Origin: Saprospiraceae bacterium | GTDB taxonomy: Bacteria; Bacteroidota; Bacteroidia; Chitinophagales; Saprospiraceae | DNA length: 9,932 nucleotides | Assembly: GCA_013002475.1 (NCBI GenBank) | Contig: JABDJM010000395.1 | Coordinates: 1-9,932 of the forward strand | Direction of reading: 5' to 3' | Notes under the pieces: model-generated | What the model was told of the DNA's origin: nothing | Database searches by the model: none | The model's input: the letters and a program-made list of their open reading frames with translations, nothing else | Part shown: one piece after another, positions 6,699 to 9,932 of the stretch | Position numbering within the stretch: position 1 is the stretch's first letter | How the letters are laid out: every line of letters begins with the position of its first letter | Made by a program: the position numbers and the translations under genes

Positions 6699-8180
6699 TT
6701 ATTTAACATACTGGGAAGCCACCTCATCCCAGCTGGGAAGTTTTCGGTGGTGCCATTTCATGAGGATCTTTCCATCCTTCCATAGTACAATACCCGGGTT
6801 GGACCGAACGATAGTCTTGAGGAGGATATCATCTGCCTGATAAATCGGATACGCCGCTTGTGTGGCGTGCCTAAGGTCATCTATCATGCTATTTCCTGCT
6901 CCACCAGCCACTCCGTAAACAAGCAAGCCCGCCTGCTCCGCAGCCTCGCAAAATGGATTTACTATTTCTCCATAATTGTTTGCAAAACGGTTGTCCCATT
7001 TATAGGTGGTTTCCGGATTTTCAACCGTGGTTTCACCCGCTACCTTACTCACAACCTGAAGGCTTCCATCAGGCATGGTCACCGTATCATGTTGCATCAC
7101 CGGAATTTTACGCTCTACCATTTTGGTGCTGCTTTTTCCCATCAATTTATGTGACACGATCATCAGGCTGTACCCAGAATAATTCAGCAGTGAATCCGTG
7201 ATATCTATTCCTTCCTCATCAGAAATTGCATAATCACTGATCTTGGTGGCCTCAATCGTAGGTTCGGTTTGGACTTGATCATATTCCCAGTCTGCCTTTG
7301 GAAATTCTTTGAACTTCTTCAGAAATTCAGCATAAGGGAGTTCAATAATCTCCCCGCTTGTCTTATTGGTCAACTTATACGCAACGACCTGAACAGCCCC
7401 TGCTGCATCTTCCTCTGCTACCTTGGTGGATGCAACATCAGTACCCACCTTAAAAGGTCTGAAATCCTGATTGGGAATATCCCAGGCATAATTGCTCAAG
7501 CAGTAAACGATCAACCCAACGAGTGAAGCGCCAAGGATTCCGTTTCGGATCGGGCTAGTAAACAAGCGATGCATATCCTTTGACTTCAAAAGGAAATACA
7601 CGGAGGGGAACAACAGGAAAATATCTTTGTAAAAAGAGGTCTTCGGTTCCAGTTTAATAAAGTCTCCAAAACATCCACAATCCGTAACCTTCATATTGGT
7701 CTTCACATAAGGTCCCCATGAACCGAAATCGAAGAAGTTCACCCCGGATGGAACATATCCTGTCAGGAAAGTAAAGCCGGTAAGGATGGTGAATAATCCA
7801 ACGAGTAGAAAAAACGCCCAACTGGTAACCTTTGGCCTTGAACCAATGATCAACATAATCCCAAGGACCATTTCAAAAACGATCATCCCTACAGAAAAAG
7901 AAACAGAGAGATTGGATAACCAGGGAAATATTGGCGCAATAAATGAAAGGAAAGTGTCGGCAAAGGTGCTTTCAAATTCTGCGAAGTATTGCTCCATTTT
8001 GTAGGCTGTCCCCAGGGGGTCAACAGCCTTTACATATCCTGAAAAAAGAAAAAGCGCCCCGCAATAATTTTGCAGGAAACTCATAAGGATTGACTTTTCC
8101 TTTTTCAATCCAAAAACGACAATTGCTGTCAGGATGACGGCGGCTATGGCGATGTATAGTAGTAGCGTTCCAAGAGTCAT
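6699..8180 (-). CDS. DoxX/MauE-type membrane protein with thioredoxin-like C-terminal domain (BT_3928-like)
   Basis: Inner-membrane protein of 493 residues matching what I recall as the BT_3928 family of Bacteroidota. There are about six hydrophobic segments (near 4-24, 34-50, 94-113, 119-141, 186-198 and 213-231). The first part resembles DoxX/MauE proteins: FLQNYCGALFLFSGYVKAVDP (35-55) and DCGCFGDF (167-174) with a Cys-Gly-Cys pair at 168-170. After the last helix come about 260 soluble residues; the final part (SMIDDLRHATQAAYPIYQADD, then LKTIVRSNPGIVLWKDGKILMKWH) looks like a thioredoxin/TlpA fold with a cis-Pro-type NPG but no CxxC. A role in redox or thiol handling in the envelope is a reasonable inference, not shown. 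AAAGGA precedes the ATG at 8180 and overlaps the stop of the DUF1599 gene 15 nt upstream, so the two are probably translated from one message. Confidence 0.87.
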   Translation of the reverse strand: MTLGTLLLYIAIAAVILTAIVVFGLKKEKSILMSFLQNYCGALFLFSGYVKAVDPLGTAYKMEQYFAEFESTFADTFLSFIAPIFPWLSNLSVSFSVGMIVFEMVLGIMLIIGSRPKVTSWAFFLLVGLFTILTGFTFLTGYVPSGVNFFDFGSWGPYVKTNMKVTDCGCFGDFIKLEPKTSFYKDIFLLFPSVYFLLKSKDMHRLFTSPIRNGILGASLVGLIVYCLSNYAWDIPNQDFRPFKVGTDVASTKVAEEDAAGAVQVVAYKLTNKTSGEIIELPYAEFLKKFKEFPKADWEYDQVQTEPTIEATKISDYAISDEEGIDITDSLLNYSGYSLMIVSHKLMGKSSTKMVERKIPVMQHDTVTMPDGSLQVVSKVAGETTVENPETTYKWDNRFANNYGEIVNPFCEAAEQAGLLVYGVAGGAGNSMIDDLRHATQAAYPIYQADDILLKTIVRSNPGIVLWKDGKILMKWHHRKLPSWDEVASQYVK

Positions 8181-8195
8181 ATTAAAAGTTTCCTT

Positions 8196-8756
8196 TTAGT
8201 TATGGTTGGTAATTTGTGAAATTTCTTCAAGCTGGATCAATGCGAAAATGGCATAATTGGCTATATCCATGTAATTGGCATCGAGGCCTTCTGAGACAAG
8301 TGTTTTACGATCGTTATCCTCTATTTGTTTGATCCGCAAAAGTTTCATCAGAATCAGATCGGTCAGTGAACTAACACGCATATCGCGCCAGGCTTCCCCA
8401 TAATCATGATTTTTATCCATCATCAACTCACGCGTATTCCGGATCTCTTGATCGAATAGACTTTGTGCCTTCTCTGCTGAAAGATCCAGTGGGGCATTCT
8501 CATTCATTTCCAGCTGTACAAGAGCCATCATACAATAATTGATGATCCCGATGTACTCACTTTCAATCCCTTCATCAACTTTAGAAGTCCCTTGCTGTTC
8601 AATAGATCGGATCCTGGCCGCTTTGATATAGATTTGGTCTGTTAGGCTACTGGGTCTGAGGATCCTCCAAGCAGTACCATAGTCCTTGGTTTTCTTGCTA
8701 AAAAGGTCCCGGCAATTCGTTACCACCTTATCGTATTGGGCCAATGTTTTTTCCAA
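8196..8756 (-). CDS. DUF1599 domain protein with two tandem domain copies
   Basis: Cytoplasmic protein of 186 residues made of two related halves. KDYGTAWRILRPSSLTD (24-40) matches HDYGEAWRDMRVSSLTD (117-133), and NYCMMALVQLE (73-83) matches NYAIFALIQLE (167-177), with an offset of 93-94 residues. This is the DUF1599 family, which has been proposed as a nucleotide-modification-associated domain; its all-helical layout with acidic and DxxNYA positions recalls MazG-like nucleotide pyrophosphohydrolases. The biochemical function is not known to me. The start is TTG at 8756, because an in-frame TGA lies at 8760-8762; a TTG four codons further in is the alternative. Purines (GAGGA) sit directly against the first TTG, an odd spacing. 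It is first in a cluster with the DoxX-type gene and nusB. Confidence 0.88.
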   Translation of the reverse strand: MEKTLAQYDKVVTNCRDLFSKKTKDYGTAWRILRPSSLTDQIYIKAARIRSIEQQGTSKVDEGIESEYIGIINYCMMALVQLEMNENAPLDLSAEKAQSLFDQEIRNTRELMMDKNHDYGEAWRDMRVSSLTDLILMKLLRIKQIEDNDRKTLVSEGLDANYMDIANYAIFALIQLEEISQITNHN

Positions 8757-8771
8757 TCCTCAAATTTTTTG

Positions 8772-8779
8772 CAAATATA
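8772..8779 (-). promoter_or_regulatory. Candidate -7 promoter box for the DUF1599 gene (TATATTTG)
   Basis: TATATTTG is an exact TAnnTTTG match, 15 nt before the TTG start, in the 113-nt divergent gap with the IMPACT-family gene. No good -33 TTG is present at 17-23 nt. The predicted leader would be about 10 nt. Confidence 0.4.
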
Positions 8780-8869
8780 AAGTTTTACACCTGGCTTAGG
8801 ACTGCAATCTAAGGCCTCTTAGTTCGGCATTTTCCAATATTTTGCGAATGATTTCAAACGAAATGTTAA

Positions 8870-9529
8870 GTGAAGGAGAAGCATGAATACTATACACTGG
8901 AAAAAACCGCCACCGCGATAGTCAGGGATCGGGGAAGTCGATTCCTGGGCTTTGCTCTGCCTGTAAGTTCTAAATCTGAATTTGAAGAGCATTTGACACA
9001 ATTCAGAAAAGAGCATCCCAAGGCAAACCACCATTGTTATGCTTATCGGCTTGGCACCTCAGGGTCGGAATACAGAGCAAACGATGATGGAGAACCCTCA
9101 GGGACAGCCGGCAAACCCATTCTAGGGCAGATCGATAGTTTTCAGGTCACTAACATTCTCATTATCGTGGTGCGATATTTTGGGGGGACGAAGCTTGGAA
9201 CCTCAGGCCTTATCCAGGCCTACCGCGAAACTGCCAGGCTCACTCTTGAGAATGCAGATATTGTCAAAAAAGAAGTCAGAAGTTACTATCGGATTTCCTT
9301 CGGATATGAAAAAATGGGTCCCATCATGTCATACATAAAGAAAAGTGGAGCTCAGATTGAAGATCAAAGTTTCGAAGAAGAACCCTGGGTTGAATTTTCA
9401 TTTCCAATCAAATCGGCAGAGAAGAGCAATCATGATCTCGGTGCACGCATCTCAGGGGTTATTCCGGAAATCTTTGATCCAGAGGAACATCAGGATGGAT
9501 GGAGTATCCAATTTTTAGAAAGTCAGTAG
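8870..9529 (+). CDS. IMPACT (YigZ) family protein
   Basis: Conserved cytoplasmic protein of 219 residues (E. coli YigZ about 204). The N-terminal UPF0029/IMPACT domain is clear: RGSRFLGFALPV (21-32), HHCYAYRLG (54-62), the signature NDDGEPSGTAGKPIL (71-85) and VVRYFGGTKLGTSGLIQAYR (100-119). The C-terminal part (about 140-205) fits the small DUF1949 domain with a ferredoxin-like fold. Eukaryotic IMPACT modulates the GCN2 kinase through GCN1; the bacterial role is not firmly established. The start is GTG at 8870, since an in-frame TAA lies at 8867-8869 and no ATG is in frame before the conserved region. AAGGAG at 8873-8878 lies inside the first codons and points at an out-of-frame ATG at 8883. 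The stop is 2 nt from that of the convergent surface-protein gene. Confidence 0.93.
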   Translation: MKEKHEYYTLEKTATAIVRDRGSRFLGFALPVSSKSEFEEHLTQFRKEHPKANHHCYAYRLGTSGSEYRANDDGEPSGTAGKPILGQIDSFQVTNILIIVVRYFGGTKLGTSGLIQAYRETARLTLENADIVKKEVRSYYRISFGYEKMGPIMSYIKKSGAQIEDQSFEEEPWVEFSFPIKSAEKSNHDLGARISGVIPEIFDPEEHQDGWSIQFLESQ

Positions 9530-9531
9530 GA

Positions 9532-9932
9532 TTATCGAAGTAAGGTAAAGTCTCCGCTTAGGATCACCTTTTTCCCATCAATTGGGCAGGTGTATTCCAC
9601 CAGATACACAAAAACTCCTGGATTTAAATATTTGCCATTGAAGCTGCCATCCCAACCCTCATGTTTATCGCTCGTAACCCATAAAGTGTTGCCCCAGCGA
9701 TCGAAGACTCTTAAAAAATCAATGGATTCCAGGAGATCGGCAAAAATGATGAACTTATCATTTGCACCATCTTCATTTGGCGAAAAAACATTGGGTACAC
9801 CAACCAGACCTTTCGGGCAATTGGTGAAAGGCCTAACTACAACTTGCTCTTCATTTCTGCAGCCAGAAACTGGATCTATATAGACGACCGTGAAAACATC
9901 TGTTGAATCACCCAGGTACTGGGGGTTTGGAC
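9532..9932 (-). CDS. C-terminal end of a large secreted/surface protein with gliding-motility (CHU_C, type IX) sorting domain
   Basis: Only the last 132 residues are visible; the gene continues beyond the right edge. The piece begins with the end of an Ig/PKD-like repeat (DVFTVVYIDPVSGCRNEEQVVVRPF), followed by the gliding-motility-associated C-terminal domain: PNVFSPNEDGANDKF (46-60), LRVFDRWGNTLW, WDGSFNGKYLNPGVFVYLVEY, and the last strand KVILSGDFTLLR. This domain type is carried by large cell-surface or secreted proteins in Bacteroidota and is associated with export by the type IX secretion system and surface attachment. The upstream architecture, and so adhesin or enzyme function, cannot be judged. 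The end is TAA at 9532-9534. Confidence 0.92.
   Translation of the reverse strand, partial: PNPQYLGDSTDVFTVVYIDPVSGCRNEEQVVVRPFTNCPKGLVGVPNVFSPNEDGANDKFIIFADLLESIDFLRVFDRWGNTLWVTSDKHEGWDGSFNGKYLNPGVFVYLVEYTCPIDGKKVILSGDFTLLR

Noticed and set aside
9496..9516. Small hairpin TGGAT/ATCCA followed by ATTTTT near the end of the IMPACT-family gene, resembling a terminator
   Set aside because: The stem is only 5 bp, AT-rich and inside coding sequence; chance is more likely.
9590..9883. Open frame on the plus strand at the right end
   Set aside because: It lies opposite the clear gliding-motility C-terminal domain and its own translation is unlike any protein family.
1..9932. Search for defence islands, mobile elements, CRISPR repeats, tRNAs or phage genes
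   Set aside because: All substantial frames are assigned to housekeeping or envelope families; no direct repeats, transposase motifs or tRNA-like folds were seen by eye.

Overview
The window is a stretch of ordinary chromosome from a member of the Bacteroidota. Several features place it there. The right edge carries a gliding-motility/type IX secretion style C-terminal domain. NusB has the long N-terminal extension seen in this phylum. The neighbouring DUF1599 and DoxX-type (BT_3928-like) proteins are typical of the phylum. Exact matches to the Bacteroidota -7 promoter box TAnnTTTG lie just upstream of three genes. The order within the phylum cannot be settled from this sequence.

Left block (1-4433, all minus strand, read right to left): guaA (GMP synthase), a probable lipoprotein with a periplasmic-binding-protein fold that starts inside the end of guaA, trmH (tRNA Gm18 methyltransferase), then smc, whose C-terminal part runs off the left edge. 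The first three are packed like an operon (44-nt overlap, then a 16-nt gap). smc follows after 144 nt and has its own candidate promoter next to a 10-bp inverted repeat.

Middle block (4571-5654, plus strand, divergent from guaA): a membrane-anchored protein with a degenerate and a canonical OmpA-type domain, followed 10 nt later by a small membrane protein with a charged coiled-coil tail. The two were probably made together for the cell envelope. The small gene collides end-on with nusB: the two stop codons overlap in a 4-nt sequence.

Right-middle block (5651-8756, minus strand, read right to left): a DUF1599 protein made of two copies of one domain, a DoxX-type membrane protein with a thioredoxin-like tail, then nusB after 112 nt. 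Divergent from this is an IMPACT/YigZ-family protein (8870-9529, plus). Only 2 nt beyond its stop is the end of a large secreted or surface protein (9532-9932, minus) that runs off the right edge.

All stretches longer than about 150 bases are accounted for by genes. I see no tRNA, rRNA, CRISPR array, insertion sequence or phage gene. Most of the content is housekeeping and I do not see a convincing new multi-gene system. The points most worth a second look are the OmpA-like/small coiled-coil pair, the duplicated DUF1599 protein beside the DoxX-type protein, the nested lipoprotein gene, the inverted repeat ahead of smc, and the promoter boxes that would give almost leaderless messages.
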